Notes: generated by a model not told the origin, from the sequence alone. DNA of 64,000 nucleotides from Mannheimia varigena (GCF_013377235.1 NZ_CP016226.1:558001-622000), one strand, 5' to 3'. Shown: positions 8,225 through 17,522, counted from the stretch's first letter. Program-made: numbers and translations.

Positions 8225-8539
8225 ATGTCAATTAAATTAACAACCAAACAAAAGCAATATTTAAAAAGCTTAGCACATCACTTAAGCCCTGTTGTAATGC
8301 TAGGCGGTAATGGCTTAACCGAAGGTGTTTTAGCTGAAATCGACAATGCGTTAGACCACCACGAGCTGATTAAAGTGAAAGTGGCAGGTGCAGATCGTGA
8401 AACGAAGCAACTAATCATTGATGCGATTTTGCGTGAAACTAAGGCTGCTGAAGTACAAACCATCGGACATATTTTAGTGATTTACCGCCAAAGTGAAGAG
8501 AAAAAAATCACTCTACCGAAAGCGACTAAAGCTATCTAA
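8225..8539 (+). CDS. yhbY: YhbY-family RNA-binding protein (CRM domain)
   Basis: A single CRM (CRS1-YhbY) domain protein of 104 residues. The hallmark GxxG loop, here MLGGNGLTEGVL, contacts RNA in this family; E. coli YhbY associates with pre-50S ribosomal particles. It matches E. coli YhbY from the Lys/Gln-rich start to RKI/KKITLPK. The start at 8225 gives MSIKLTTKQKQYLK, as in homologues; an in-frame ATG at 8213 would add only four residues. A USS-built terminator follows. Confidence 0.93.
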   Translation: MSIKLTTKQKQYLKSLAHHLSPVVMLGGNGLTEGVLAEIDNALDHHELIKVKVAGADRETKQLIIDAILRETKAAEVQTIGHILVIYRQSEEKKITLPKATKAI

Positions 8540-8562
8540 ATTTGTAAAATTTTTCAAAATAT

Positions 8563-8590
8563 AACCGCTTGTATTTTCAAGCGGTTTTTT
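8563..8590 (+). terminator. USS-derived terminator after yhbY
   Basis: AACCGCTTG at 8563-8571 and CAAGCGGTT at 8578-8586 form a 9-bp stem with a six-base loop, followed directly by TTTTT. The stem arms are uptake-signal cores, so one sequence serves both DNA uptake and termination. Confidence 0.85.
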
Positions 8591-8602
8591 AACGGAATAT
8601 CT

Positions 8603-9334
8603 ATGTTTAAAAAATTCTCTCTTTATACGCTGGCGATGCTGTTGATCCCTATTGTTACTTGGCTGGCAAACTGGCAATGGTCTTTGGCTATTCAATACCC
8701 TGAATATGGTTTTGACTACTTTTTATTTTTAATCACTGAAACAGGTTCTGTACCTTATGCCATCGCTACTTGCGTGATTTTTACCTTATTATTAGCTTGG
8801 GTTGTAAGAAAGCGTTATTCGTTGTTTTTTGTTATTACAGTTTGTGTTGCTTCAATGGTAGCAACCCAAGTTATCAAAACCGCAATGAAATCCACTTTCC
8901 AAGAACCTAGACCCTTTGTTTCTGCACTTTTTGAAGATAAATCTGTTGATTTCTATAAATTAACTCGTGAGCAAAGAGGCTTAGCGGTTACTGAAAAAAT
9001 CGGCACACTACAAAATTTTGTAACAGTTCATCAGGCAAAAGAAGTTGGTTACTCTTTCCCGTCCGGTCATACAATCTTTGCGGTTTCTTGGTTGCTTTTA
9101 GTAGTTGGCTTCTGCCGTAATATGAGAGGACAAGCGGTCGTTTTTGCTCATATTTTTGCAGTTGTTTGGGCTGCATTAATGTTAATTAGTCGTTTAAGAT
9201 TAGGTATGCACTATCCGATTGATTTATTTATTAGTAGCTTACTTGCATTTGCAACTAACTTGGCACTTTTCGTATGGTTTGTGCCTTGGCTGGAAAAGAA
9301 AAATCCATTTAATTTATTTCATAAGAGAGCATAA
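8603..9334 (+). CDS. pgpB: PAP2-family phosphatase, phosphatidylglycerophosphatase B type
   Basis: Integral inner-membrane lipid phosphatase of 243 residues; PgpB acts on phosphatidylglycerophosphate and undecaprenyl pyrophosphate with the active site facing the periplasm. All three PAP2 motifs are present: K(6 residues)RP in KSTFQEPRP at about residues 95-103, PSGH in FPSGHT at about 154-158, and SR(5)H(3)D in SRLRLGMHYPID at about 197-208. Six hydrophobic segments can be counted. It is three bases upstream of nagK and so probably cotranscribed with it. A USS copy is embedded in frame at 9130-9138. Confidence 0.9.
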   Translation: MFKKFSLYTLAMLLIPIVTWLANWQWSLAIQYPEYGFDYFLFLITETGSVPYAIATCVIFTLLLAWVVRKRYSLFFVITVCVASMVATQVIKTAMKSTFQEPRPFVSALFEDKSVDFYKLTREQRGLAVTEKIGTLQNFVTVHQAKEVGYSFPSGHTIFAVSWLLLVVGFCRNMRGQAVVFAHIFAVVWAALMLISRLRLGMHYPIDLFISSLLAFATNLALFVWFVPWLEKKNPFNLFHKRA

Positions 9335-9336
9335 TT

Positions 9337-10254
9337 ATGGCAACTTATTACGGTTTAGATGTCGGTGGCACAAAAATTGAGCTTGCCGCTTTCAATGAAA
9401 AATTAGAAAAACTGCACAGCGAACGTGTACCAACACCACAAACTAACTATGACGACTGGTTGAATACCGTTGAAAATTTGGTGAAAAATGCCGATGCCAA
9501 ATTTGGAGAAAAAGGCTCAGTTGGCTTAGGCTTACCTGGTTTTGTAAACCGGGAAACAGGGATTGCGGAAATTACCAATATCCGTGTTGCAGATGGCAAA
9601 ACTATTATTAAAGATTTAAGCGAACGCTTAGGGCGTGAAGTGCGTGCTGAAAACGATGCAAATTGTTTTTCCCTTTCTGAAGCATGGGATGAAAGCAATC
9701 AATCTTTCTCCACCGTGCTTGGCTTAATTATTGGCACAGGCTTTGGTGGTGGCATTGTGTTTGATGGAAAAGTTCACTCAGGCAGAATTGGTATGGCTGG
9801 CGAAGTTGGGCATATGCAGTTAAATTATCACGCATTAAAATTATTGGGTTGGGATAAAGCCCCTATTTATGAATGTGGCTGTGGTAATCAGGCTTGCTTA
9901 GATACTTATATTTCCGGTCGTGGTTTTGAGCTACTTTTTAATGATTTAGTGGGCGAGAAAATCGCTGCCAAAGAGATCATTGAGCGCTTCTATAATAATG
10001 ATCAAAAAGTGGTGGAATTTGTCGAAAAATATATTGAGTTAATGGCAATCAGCATTGGTAATCTCATTACCGTTTTAGACCCTGATATGATTGTATTTGG
10101 CGGTGGTTTATCTAACTTCGACTATATTTATGAAGCTTTACCAAAAGCCCTACCGAAACATTTAATGCGTTCAGCTAAAGTACCGGTCATTAAAAAAGCT
10201 ATTCACGGCGACTCAGGCGGTACACGTGGCGCAGCAGCATTATTTTTAAAATAA
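9337..10254 (+). CDS. nagK: N-acetylglucosamine kinase (ROK family)
   Basis: Phosphorylates free N-acetylglucosamine to GlcNAc-6-phosphate, feeding peptidoglycan recycling. The 305-residue protein starts with the ROK phosphate motif DVGGTKIELAAF, has the catalytic aspartate in ENDANCF, and has the structural zinc site made of the histidine in GEVGHMQ and the cysteines in ECGCGNQACLD. It aligns along its length with E. coli NagK. The three-base gap from pgpB indicates an operon. With anmK and murQ in this window it fits an active amino-sugar recycling pathway. Confidence 0.93.
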   Translation: MATYYGLDVGGTKIELAAFNEKLEKLHSERVPTPQTNYDDWLNTVENLVKNADAKFGEKGSVGLGLPGFVNRETGIAEITNIRVADGKTIIKDLSERLGREVRAENDANCFSLSEAWDESNQSFSTVLGLIIGTGFGGGIVFDGKVHSGRIGMAGEVGHMQLNYHALKLLGWDKAPIYECGCGNQACLDTYISGRGFELLFNDLVGEKIAAKEIIERFYNNDQKVVEFVEKYIELMAISIGNLITVLDPDMIVFGGGLSNFDYIYEALPKALPKHLMRSAKVPVIKKAIHGDSGGTRGAAALFLK

Positions 10255-10266
10255 CCTAACAAATTT

Positions 10267-10320
10267 AGAGAGAGGACAAGCGGTCATTTTTGATAAAAAT
10301 ATTGCAATCCCCTCTCTTTT
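10267..10320. terminator. Weak hairpin after nagK
   Basis: AGAGAGAGG at 10267-10275 can pair with CCTCTCT at 10311-10317, followed by TTTTAG. The loop of about 35 bases holds a USS copy at 10276-10284. A terminator between the convergent nagK and sulfatase-fold genes is plausible, but the long loop lowers confidence. Confidence 0.4.
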
Positions 10321-10328
10321 AGTTTTCT

Positions 10329-12278
10329 TTACTCTTTACTTTCGGGTAGTAATTTATATAACTGATTTTTATATAAATAGCTGCCAAGTAATGCGTGAGC
10401 CAATGCTTCTTTCTTAAAAACGTCTGGTTGCTCTTTAGGCGTTAGCTTAAAAGTTGTTTTATCATACACAAAGCCTTCAATCGGTAAGTTTGGTCGCATT
10501 ACAACTACATCATTGCCTTTCATCATCGCTTGTGTTGCATCATATTGCATAAAGGCTCGATTTGGATCAACATCTTGCGTTAAATCATAGCCAATCATTG
10601 GATATTGCCCGCTCACACCTGCGACAGAAAGCAATGTTGTTGGCATATCTAACTGGCTAACTAAACGATTATCCAATCTTGGTTCAATATTTTCACCCAA
10701 TAATAACGCCGGTATGTGGAAATGTTGAATCGGCACTAAATGCTCACCAACGGCTCGTGAATCGTGATCGGCAATCACTAAGAACACTGTATCTTTCCAA
10801 TAATCAGATTTTTTCGCTAACTCAAAAAAATGCCCGATCGCATAGTCGGCGTATTTTGCCGCATTGTTACGAGTTTGTTTTGGTTGCTCGTACAATTCAA
10901 TTTTACCGTCCGGAAATTCAAAAGGGTCGTGATTACTTGAACTAAATACCAAACTGAAAAATGGCTTTCCTTCTTTATAGAGTTGAGTAAAAGTTTCATT
11001 CGCCTTACCAAAAAGATCTTCATCACTCACGCCCCAAGTCGCCGTAAATTTAGGGTTCTGATAATCTTTTTCGTCAATAATTTGTTGGAAACCATTGCCA
11101 TAGAAGAAACTAGCCATATTATCAAAATGCTTTTCCCCACCATAAATAAAAGAAGTATGGTAACCTTGACGCTTTAATAATTCCGCAATACTGAAAAAGT
11201 TATTTTGGCTTTTCGTCAGTTTGACCACTGCTCTTGCAGGCGTTGGGGTAAAACCGGTTGTTACTGCCTCAATACCCCTCACCGAGCGAGTACCTGTAGC
11301 GTAGAGATTGGTAAAATACCACCCTTGTTCTGAAAGCTTGTCTAAATTTGGCGTCAGATTTTTACCGCCTAATGAGCCAACAAATTGAGCCCCTAAGCTT
11401 TCCTCTAAAACAATTACAATATTTTTAGGTTTACCTTGATAAGTGGCTTTATTTTCAGTCAAGGTTGGAATTTCATCTAGTATATAATCAGAACTTGGAC
11501 GATTTCGAGCCTGTTTAACAATACTTAACATTTCTTCAACAGACATTTTGCCATATTGCTCCGAAGATTTATCTTCATCTTTCAATTGTTGTACTGCATA
11601 AAGTACAGAATAGCCTGAGTTTAACACCAGTGAATTTACAAGAGGATCACTTGAAAATGCGACCATTGCCGGGTTTATACCTCGATGAGCAAAACTAGAA
11701 CGTCCACCAATAAACACAACAACAGCCACCAATAGAGCCAATAATGGACGTATTTTCCAGCTCGGCAAACGTAAATTTTTTGTTGCCCAGCCTGATAGTT
11801 TCCAATAAATTATTAATGAGATAATGGATACAGCAACACCGCAAATAACAGCCCATAAATGACCATTAATCAACATTGTGAATACTTCTTTTGGGTGAGC
11901 TAAATACTCAATGAAAAGACGATTAGGGCGGAGATCAAAGGTTTCAATAAAATTTGGTGTAGCAACTTCCATAAACAGAATAAACACACTAGCTACTGTT
12001 AACCAAATTTTTAAAATAATCCGCCAAATTGAACCGAGTGTATTTTTATGAAAGAAAAATACGCTCAATAATGCAGGTAAACCAAACAGCCAGCATAATG
12101 AGGATATATCAATACGGATGCCTTGTAATATTAATGGTATCCAGCCATCAACAGCTGATATTCGGTCAGCTTGCCAAATACCTAACGCTAGACGGGATAA
12201 TGTTAGAATAAATAGATTTATCCCAATAAATAGCAGGATCGGGAATAGCACAGTTCTTGATTGACTGCGTTGGTACAT
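10329..12278 (-). CDS. LTA-synthase-like (sulfatase-fold) membrane phosphotransferase
   Basis: A 649-residue inner-membrane protein: about five N-terminal transmembrane helices (about residues 11-30, 56-76, 85-105, 140-160 and 178-193), then a periplasmic sulfatase-fold domain. The catalytic threonine is probably Thr330 in ATGTRSVRG; Glu292/Glu293 (LEESLG) and ADHDSR near residue 505 supply metal ligands. Relatives transfer phosphoglycerol or phosphoethanolamine head groups from phospholipids onto envelope glycans or lipids. Gram-negatives do not make lipoteichoic acid, so the acceptor here is unknown; periplasmic glucans or lipooligosaccharide are possible. The MOSC gene lies 35 bases upstream in the same direction. 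Confidence 0.85.
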   Translation of the reverse strand: MYQRSQSRTVLFPILLFIGINLFILTLSRLALGIWQADRISAVDGWIPLILQGIRIDISSLCWLFGLPALLSVFFFHKNTLGSIWRIILKIWLTVASVFILFMEVATPNFIETFDLRPNRLFIEYLAHPKEVFTMLINGHLWAVICGVAVSIISLIIYWKLSGWATKNLRLPSWKIRPLLALLVAVVVFIGGRSSFAHRGINPAMVAFSSDPLVNSLVLNSGYSVLYAVQQLKDEDKSSEQYGKMSVEEMLSIVKQARNRPSSDYILDEIPTLTENKATYQGKPKNIVIVLEESLGAQFVGSLGGKNLTPNLDKLSEQGWYFTNLYATGTRSVRGIEAVTTGFTPTPARAVVKLTKSQNNFFSIAELLKRQGYHTSFIYGGEKHFDNMASFFYGNGFQQIIDEKDYQNPKFTATWGVSDEDLFGKANETFTQLYKEGKPFFSLVFSSSNHDPFEFPDGKIELYEQPKQTRNNAAKYADYAIGHFFELAKKSDYWKDTVFLVIADHDSRAVGEHLVPIQHFHIPALLLGENIEPRLDNRLVSQLDMPTTLLSVAGVSGQYPMIGYDLTQDVDPNRAFMQYDATQAMMKGNDVVVMRPNLPIEGFVYDKTTFKLTPKEQPDVFKKEALAHALLGSYLYKNQLYKLLPESKE

Positions 12279-12313
12279 TTGAATCTCCTTTTAAAAATTT
12301 AAAATTGTTATAA

Positions 12314-13096
12314 TTAAATAGTGATAGTATCGCCTACTCTTATTATTCCACTATTTTGTGGCACAAGATGGATACCAAAAACAGGTTTTCCCTTATTATT
12401 TGTATGTTTTTGCTTCAACGTTCGGAAAGGCTCTGCTTGAGGGTCTAATTCTAACGTAGATAAATTGCGAGTAATCAGCACACATCGAGTACAAAGGGCT
12501 GATTTGCGAAATAAGACCTCACCAATATGAATTTGTTCCCACTGTTCTTCTTCAAAAGCGACATTGCCATCAATCACAATATTTGGACGAAAGCGTGCCA
12601 TTTCAATAGAAATAGGCGACCATTGTTGTACTTGTTCAAGGGATTTTAATGACATCAGCGTAACAGGATTACTATCTGCAAAACTCAATGGATTATCTGC
12701 AAAGTTTTCAACCTTACGTTGGCTTTGACTACCCAACCAACGCAGCTGCACTTCTCTTCCTAAAATTTCGCTTAGCCATTGATTAACACGCTTGTCTGCC
12801 ACTTTAGAATAAAAATGCGTTCCCCATACTTCACTTGATTGCTCCTCAACGAAATCTTGGTAAAGTGCAACACATTTTTGACCGCTTGTATGGCTAATCA
12901 CAAGCCCTGTTGAAATCGGGAAAGCGGTTAGGCGGTATAGCTCTAAATCTTTGCGAGCAGTAATAAATTTACCGTCTGATTCGGTAATCATAAATTCACG
13001 GTCAAAGTTTAATCCCTTAGGTTCAACAAAGGCTTGTGAAACTTGGGTTGGTTGGGTTGATTTTATCGGGTAAATATTCAGTTCTGTTACTTGCAT
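12314..13096 (-). CDS. MOSC-domain protein, YcbX-like without the ferredoxin domain
   Basis: A 260-residue protein with the MOSC N-terminal beta-barrel domain (MQVTELNIYPIKST) followed by a MOSC domain. The conserved cysteine that binds the molybdenum cofactor is in ALCTRCVLITRN at about residues 207-218. E. coli YcbX (about 369 residues) reduces N-hydroxylated compounds and carries a C-terminal [2Fe-2S] ferredoxin domain; that domain is absent here, so electrons would have to come from a separate protein. It is divergent from xseB and upstream of the sulfatase-fold gene. Confidence 0.85.
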   Translation of the reverse strand: MQVTELNIYPIKSTQPTQVSQAFVEPKGLNFDREFMITESDGKFITARKDLELYRLTAFPISTGLVISHTSGQKCVALYQDFVEEQSSEVWGTHFYSKVADKRVNQWLSEILGREVQLRWLGSQSQRKVENFADNPLSFADSNPVTLMSLKSLEQVQQWSPISIEMARFRPNIVIDGNVAFEEEQWEQIHIGEVLFRKSALCTRCVLITRNLSTLELDPQAEPFRTLKQKHTNNKGKPVFGIHLVPQNSGIIRVGDTITI

Positions 13097-13220
13097 AGAA
13101 AATCCTCTTTTAGAAAACTAGGGTACAATACTACAAGCGGTCAAAAAGTAAAAGGAATTTGCAAATCCCTTTGTAGAGCGGTAAACTTGAGCGTCTTTCA
13201 TCGTTACAGGTAATACAAAA

Positions 13221-13451
13221 ATGGCAAAAAAACCAACTCAAGATTTTGAAACGACTCTCAAAGAATTAGAAGCAATTGTTACCCATTTAGAAGCAGGCGA
13301 TTTACCGCTTGAAGATGCTCTTAATGAGTTTGAAGCGGCAATCAAATTAGTACAACAAGGGCAAGAACGCTTACAAAAAGCGGAACAACGAATTCAAATT
13401 CTACTCAATAAAAATGAGTCTGCCGAACTGAGCGATTATACAAAAGAATAA
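13221..13451 (+). CDS. xseB: Exodeoxyribonuclease VII small subunit
   Basis: A 76-residue all-helical subunit that combines with XseA to degrade single-stranded DNA into oligonucleotides. The family core DFETTLKELEAIVTHLEAGD and the LPLEDALNEFEAAIKLVQQG helix are evident. It lies 15 bases upstream of ispA, the xseB-ispA order seen in E. coli; dxs, which follows in E. coli, is not here. A USS is in the upstream gap at 13133-13141. Confidence 0.94.
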   Translation: MAKKPTQDFETTLKELEAIVTHLEAGDLPLEDALNEFEAAIKLVQQGQERLQKAEQRIQILLNKNESAELSDYTKE

Positions 13452-13466
13452 TAAGAGAAGAATAAA

Positions 13467-14360
13467 ATGAGCTATTCTTTAGCAAGCGATCTTACCACTC
13501 AACAAAAACGAATTAATGATTTTTTAGCTTCAAAGTTAAGCCAATACAAAGCCTTCCACTCTCCACTCATTAAAGCGATGGAATACACGGTGTTATTAGG
13601 CGGAAAGCGTGTTCGCCCGTTTCTAATTTATGCCACAGGTAGAATGCTTGGCGTGCCGCTTGAAAAATTAGATAATAGTGCAGCGGCAATGGAATCTATC
13701 CACGCTTATTCATTGGTTCACGATGATTTACCTGCAATGGACGATGATAAATTACGTCGAGGCAAGCCAACTTGTCATATTGCCTTTGATGAAGCCACTG
13801 CTATTTTAGCAGGTGATGCATTACAAAGTTTTGCTTTTGAATTGATCGCAACCGACCCTAAACTTTCTGACAAAGAGAAAGTTGCTCAAATCAGAGAATT
13901 ATCAACCGCCTCAGGTGCAAAAGGAATGTGCTTAGGGCAAAGTTTAGATTTGATTGCGGAAAATAAATCGGTCAATTTAGAAGAATTAGAGTTAATTCAT
14001 CGTAACAAAACGGGGGCATTAATTCTTTCCTCTGTAATGATGGGTTTTAATCTTTCTGAACATTCGCAAAATTTAGCGATAAAACAACCGCTTGTAAATT
14101 ATGCAAAAGCGATAGGCTTAGCTTTTCAAGTGCAAGATGATATTTTAGATGTGATTGGCGAAACCGATAAAATTGGTAAAACGGTGGGGTCTGATGAAAA
14201 TTTAAATAAAAGCACTTACCCTAAATTACTAGGATTAGATGGAGCAAAGCAAAAAGCTGAAACACTTTACCAAACCGCTCTCTCCTCTCTTGAACAACTG
14301 CCTTTTGATACTACTGCATTAAAAGAGTTGGCTGATTTTATTGTTAAGCGTGAAAACTAA
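13467..14360 (+). CDS. ispA: Farnesyl diphosphate synthase (geranyltranstransferase)
   Basis: Condenses isopentenyl diphosphate with dimethylallyl and geranyl diphosphate to give farnesyl diphosphate for quinones and undecaprenyl carriers. The 297-residue protein has both aspartate-rich motifs: DDLPAMDDDKLRRG at about residues 84-97 and DDILD at about 224-228, plus GGKRVRP near residue 45. It is in an operon with xseB and closed by a strong terminator. It complements dxr, another isoprenoid gene at the far end of the window. An in-frame USS copy is at 14087-14095. Confidence 0.96.
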   Translation: MSYSLASDLTTQQKRINDFLASKLSQYKAFHSPLIKAMEYTVLLGGKRVRPFLIYATGRMLGVPLEKLDNSAAAMESIHAYSLVHDDLPAMDDDKLRRGKPTCHIAFDEATAILAGDALQSFAFELIATDPKLSDKEKVAQIRELSTASGAKGMCLGQSLDLIAENKSVNLEELELIHRNKTGALILSSVMMGFNLSEHSQNLAIKQPLVNYAKAIGLAFQVQDDILDVIGETDKIGKTVGSDENLNKSTYPKLLGLDGAKQKAETLYQTALSSLEQLPFDTTALKELADFIVKREN

Positions 14361-14361
14361 G

Positions 14362-14390
14362 AAAAAACCTAGCAGATGCTAGGTTTTTTT
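14362..14390. terminator. Bidirectional terminator after ispA
   Basis: AACCTAGCA at 14366-14374 pairs with TGCTAGGTT at 14377-14385, flanked by A residues on the left and seven T on the right. It serves ispA on the plus strand and can serve the YafJ-type gene ending at 14396 on the minus strand. Confidence 0.87.
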
Positions 14391-14395
14391 AGAGA

Positions 14396-15196
14396 TCAAA
14401 CGTGAGGTTTAGCTTCTGGCAGCATACCTTCAATTTCATAAAGTACATCGCCATCTTTAAAAAAAACGTAACCACCATTTTTCATTTTTATCCAATTTTC
14501 ATTTTTTGTCAGCGGCTGAGTTGTGATGACTGTTACCTTATCAGTAATTTGGGTATATTGGCTGAAATCAATTGAAACATCATCATCACGCAATGCTTTA
14601 CCAAAAGGGGCTTTACGACATACATAATGAAGATTGGTTGTGCACCGAGCAATCATAAAATGCCCGTTTGATAAAATAAAATTAAATACGCCGTGTTCCG
14701 CAATTCTTTCTGTTACTTTAACTACCGCATCAAAAATCTCTTTTTCACTTGGTTTTGCCGGATACATCTCTTTTAATTCCGACACAATTCGGCAAAATGC
14801 TGCTTCGGAGTCTGTTGTACCAATCGGTTGGTAGTGGCATTCTTCACAAACACCAACGCCTTCTACTGTACCATTATGGGCAAAAACCCAATTCTCGCCC
14901 CATAATTCACGAATAAAAGGGTGTGTGTTTTCTAAATTTACATCGCCGCGTGTGGCTTTTCGGATATGAGCAATCACATTCAGCGACTTGATTTGATATT
15001 GACTAATAGACTCCGCCATTGGCGATGAAGCTCCCGGTCGATTATCACGAAAAACCCTCACCCCTTTTCCTTCAAAAAATGCGATACCGAATCCATCAGT
15101 GTGATGATCAGTTAATCCCCCTCGCCGCCGAAAGCCATCAAAAGAAAAGGTAATATCCGTCGGCGTATTACAATTCATTCCAAGTAATTGACACAT
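14396..15196 (-). CDS. yafJ: Class II glutamine amidotransferase, YafJ type
   Basis: A 266-residue protein beginning MCQLLGM, so Cys2 is the N-terminal nucleophile after Met removal. The glutaminase motifs are the HIRKATRG, HPFIRELWG and FAHNGTVEG blocks and the TTDSEAAF substrate loop. It matches E. coli YafJ throughout. There is no attached synthase domain, so the acceptor of the released ammonia is unknown and hydrolysis of gamma-glutamyl compounds is also possible. It stands alone between two terminator regions. Confidence 0.88.
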   Translation of the reverse strand: MCQLLGMNCNTPTDITFSFDGFRRRGGLTDHHTDGFGIAFFEGKGVRVFRDNRPGASSPMAESISQYQIKSLNVIAHIRKATRGDVNLENTHPFIRELWGENWVFAHNGTVEGVGVCEECHYQPIGTTDSEAAFCRIVSELKEMYPAKPSEKEIFDAVVKVTERIAEHGVFNFILSNGHFMIARCTTNLHYVCRKAPFGKALRDDDVSIDFSQYTQITDKVTVITTQPLTKNENWIKMKNGGYVFFKDGDVLYEIEGMLPEAKPHV

Positions 15197-15331
15197 AATT
15201 TAATTCTTTAATTCTCAATGAGTTACTATAAAACTAATGATGATATTTAAGCAGATTGATAGAAAATTTCAATGCTATCTCCGCAAAAATCTTATGCTTT
15301 ATTTTTATAATTTATATCTTTTTTATGCCAT

Positions 15332-16117
15332 TTAATTGTATTCTTTCTTAAATAGTGAAATTAAAAAGAGCATTCCGGCACAAATTACCACCGATGGACC
15401 TGCCGGAGTATCCTTCCAACCCGATAACAACAATCCCCCTGTTACTGCAATAATGCTAAATAAAATAGCAATAAAGACCATTTTCTCAGGTGTTTTAGCA
15501 AAACGCCTTGCTGTTGCAGACGGAATAATTAGCAGTGAGGTAATAATTAATGCCCCCACAAATTTCATACTTAACGCGATGGTTAACGCAGTTAAAATCA
15601 TCAGCAATAAACGCAAGCGAGCAACATTTAAACCTTCAATTTGAGCAAGTTCCGGACTAATTGTGATGGATAATAAACGTTTCCAGAAAATCATCAGTAC
15701 AGATAAGATCAGAATTGCTCCTGCCCCGATAAAAATCACATCAGAAAAATTAATTGCCAGTAAATCGCCAAACAAGTAGGACATTAAGTCCACTCTCACG
15801 TTATCCAGCAAACTAATGGTAATCACACCGAGAGAAAGGCTGGTATGGGCGATAATGCCTAAAACAGTATCAACTGAATAATTGGTTTTCTGCTCAAGCC
15901 AGACTAATAAAATTGCTAAGATAATTGTCATTACAATGACAGCAATGTAAGGATCAATTTGCAGAAAAATACCCAGAGCTACACCTAGTAATGCCGAATG
16001 AGAAAGTGTATCTCCAAAATATGCCATTTTACGCCAAACAACAAAGGCACCAAGCGGTGCCGTAATAAAAGCTAAACAAACACCTGCAAGCCACGCAGGC
16101 AATAAAATATCAAACAT
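15332..16117 (-). CDS. znuB: Zinc ABC transporter permease
   Basis: Membrane subunit of the ZnuABC high-affinity zinc importer; 261 residues, the same as E. coli ZnuB, with about eight hydrophobic segments. Family hallmarks include FVVWRKMAYFGDTLSHSALLG, RVDLMSYLFGDLLA and KFVGALIITSLLIIPSATARRFA. The frame extends seven codons upstream, but a GGAAGAG box lies inside that extension, just before the ATG at 16117. Its usual partners znuC (ATPase) and znuA (binding protein) are not adjacent; the upstream gene is rarA, 58 bases away. Confidence 0.94.
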   Translation of the reverse strand: MFDILLPAWLAGVCLAFITAPLGAFVVWRKMAYFGDTLSHSALLGVALGIFLQIDPYIAVIVMTIILAILLVWLEQKTNYSVDTVLGIIAHTSLSLGVITISLLDNVRVDLMSYLFGDLLAINFSDVIFIGAGAILILSVLMIFWKRLLSITISPELAQIEGLNVARLRLLLMILTALTIALSMKFVGALIITSLLIIPSATARRFAKTPEKMVFIAILFSIIAVTGGLLLSGWKDTPAGPSVVICAGMLFLISLFKKEYN

Positions 16118-16175
16118 ATCTCTTCCAAATAACAACAAGCGGTCGCTTTTTCATCACATTTTGCAAATTTATGGA

Positions 16176-17513
16176 TTATTTATACCGCCTGATCTCGCTT
16201 AATTCATCTTGTGTTTTCAGCCAAGCCATTTTTTCTCTAATCTGCTTTTCCATTCCTCGTTCTGAAGGAAAATAGAATTGCGTATCTTGAAGTTCAGGCG
16301 GAAAATAATTTTCCCCTGCGGCATAAGCATTCGGTTCATTATGAGCATAACGATATTCTTCACCGTAACCTAATGATTTCATTAAATTAGTCGGAGCATT
16401 GCGTAAATGTTCCGGTACATCATAATCTTTCGCTTCTTTCGCTAAGCGTTTAGCTTCATTGAAGGCTTGATAAACCGCATTACTTTTAGGAGCAACCGCA
16501 AGATAAATAATCGCTTGGGCGATAGCTCTTTCTCCTTCATAAGCTCCAACTCTGGTGAAACAATCCCACGCTGCTATGGCAATTTGCATTGCTCTGGGGT
16601 CTGCATTACCAATATCTTCTGAAGCAATTGCCAGTAACCGTCTTGCTACATAAAGCGGATCGCCACCCGCAGTTAAAATGCGAGCATACCAATATAATGC
16701 CCCATCTGGTGATGAACCTCGAATGGATTTATGGAGAGCAGAAATCAGATCGTAATAACGATCTCCCCCTTTATCAAAGCGGGCTTGTCGCTCGCCCAAT
16801 ACTTCGGTAAGTAATGCTTTGTTTAACAGTTTACCTTGAGAAGTACTTTCTGCCATATCTACCATTAACTCTAGGCAATTTAAGGCAAAACGAGCATCAC
16901 CATTTACATAATCGGCAAGTAATGTCAGTACATCATCTTCAAGCAGTAATTTTTCATTGCCTAGCCCACGCTCTACATCTGCCACCGCCATTTGCAAAAT
17001 TTTCAAAATTTCGACCGCTTGTAGTGGCTTTAAGATATAAATTCTGGCTCGTGAAAGTAACGCATTATTGAGCTCAAACGAAGGGTTTTCCGTTGTTGCA
17101 CCAATAAAAATAATTGTACCGTCTTCAATATGAGGTAGAAACGCATCCTGCTGACTTTTATTAAAACGATGAACTTCATCAACAAAGAGTAATGTTCGTC
17201 TGCCTGCTTGTCGATTTAATTTTGCTCTCTCAATTGCTTCTCTAATCTCTTTTACACCGCTGGTTACCGCTGAAATACGTTCCACTTCAGCATCAAAATG
17301 ATGAGCAATGATTTCAGCTAATGTCGTTTTCCCTGTTCCTGGGGGCCCCCAGAAAACCATAGAATGACTATGCCCGGCTTCAATTGCTCTGCGTAACGGT
17401 TTGCCTTCTCCAATCAGGTGAGATTGCCCCACATATTCATTTAAATGTTGAGGGCGCATTCTTGCTGCAAGCGGTCGAAAATCTTCTGCAAAATCAAAAG
17501 GCAAGCTACTCAT
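16176..17513 (-). CDS. rarA: Replication-associated recombination protein A (AAA+ ATPase)
   Basis: A 445-residue clamp-loader-like AAA+ ATPase (RarA/MgsA) that acts at stalled replication forks. The Walker A motif GPPGTGKTT spans residues 56-64 and Walker B is LLFVDEVHRF with Asp112-Glu113. Sensor 1 is FIGATTENPSF. The C-terminal tetramerisation region includes SIRGSSPDGALYWYARIL. It lies nine bases after mreD on the same strand and may be read through from the mre operon. Confidence 0.95.
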   Translation of the reverse strand: MSSLPFDFAEDFRPLAARMRPQHLNEYVGQSHLIGEGKPLRRAIEAGHSHSMVFWGPPGTGKTTLAEIIAHHFDAEVERISAVTSGVKEIREAIERAKLNRQAGRRTLLFVDEVHRFNKSQQDAFLPHIEDGTIIFIGATTENPSFELNNALLSRARIYILKPLQAVEILKILQMAVADVERGLGNEKLLLEDDVLTLLADYVNGDARFALNCLELMVDMAESTSQGKLLNKALLTEVLGERQARFDKGGDRYYDLISALHKSIRGSSPDGALYWYARILTAGGDPLYVARRLLAIASEDIGNADPRAMQIAIAAWDCFTRVGAYEGERAIAQAIIYLAVAPKSNAVYQAFNEAKRLAKEAKDYDVPEHLRNAPTNLMKSLGYGEEYRYAHNEPNAYAAGENYFPPELQDTQFYFPSERGMEKQIREKMAWLKTQDELSEIRRYK

Positions 17514-17522
17514 TTCTCCCCC

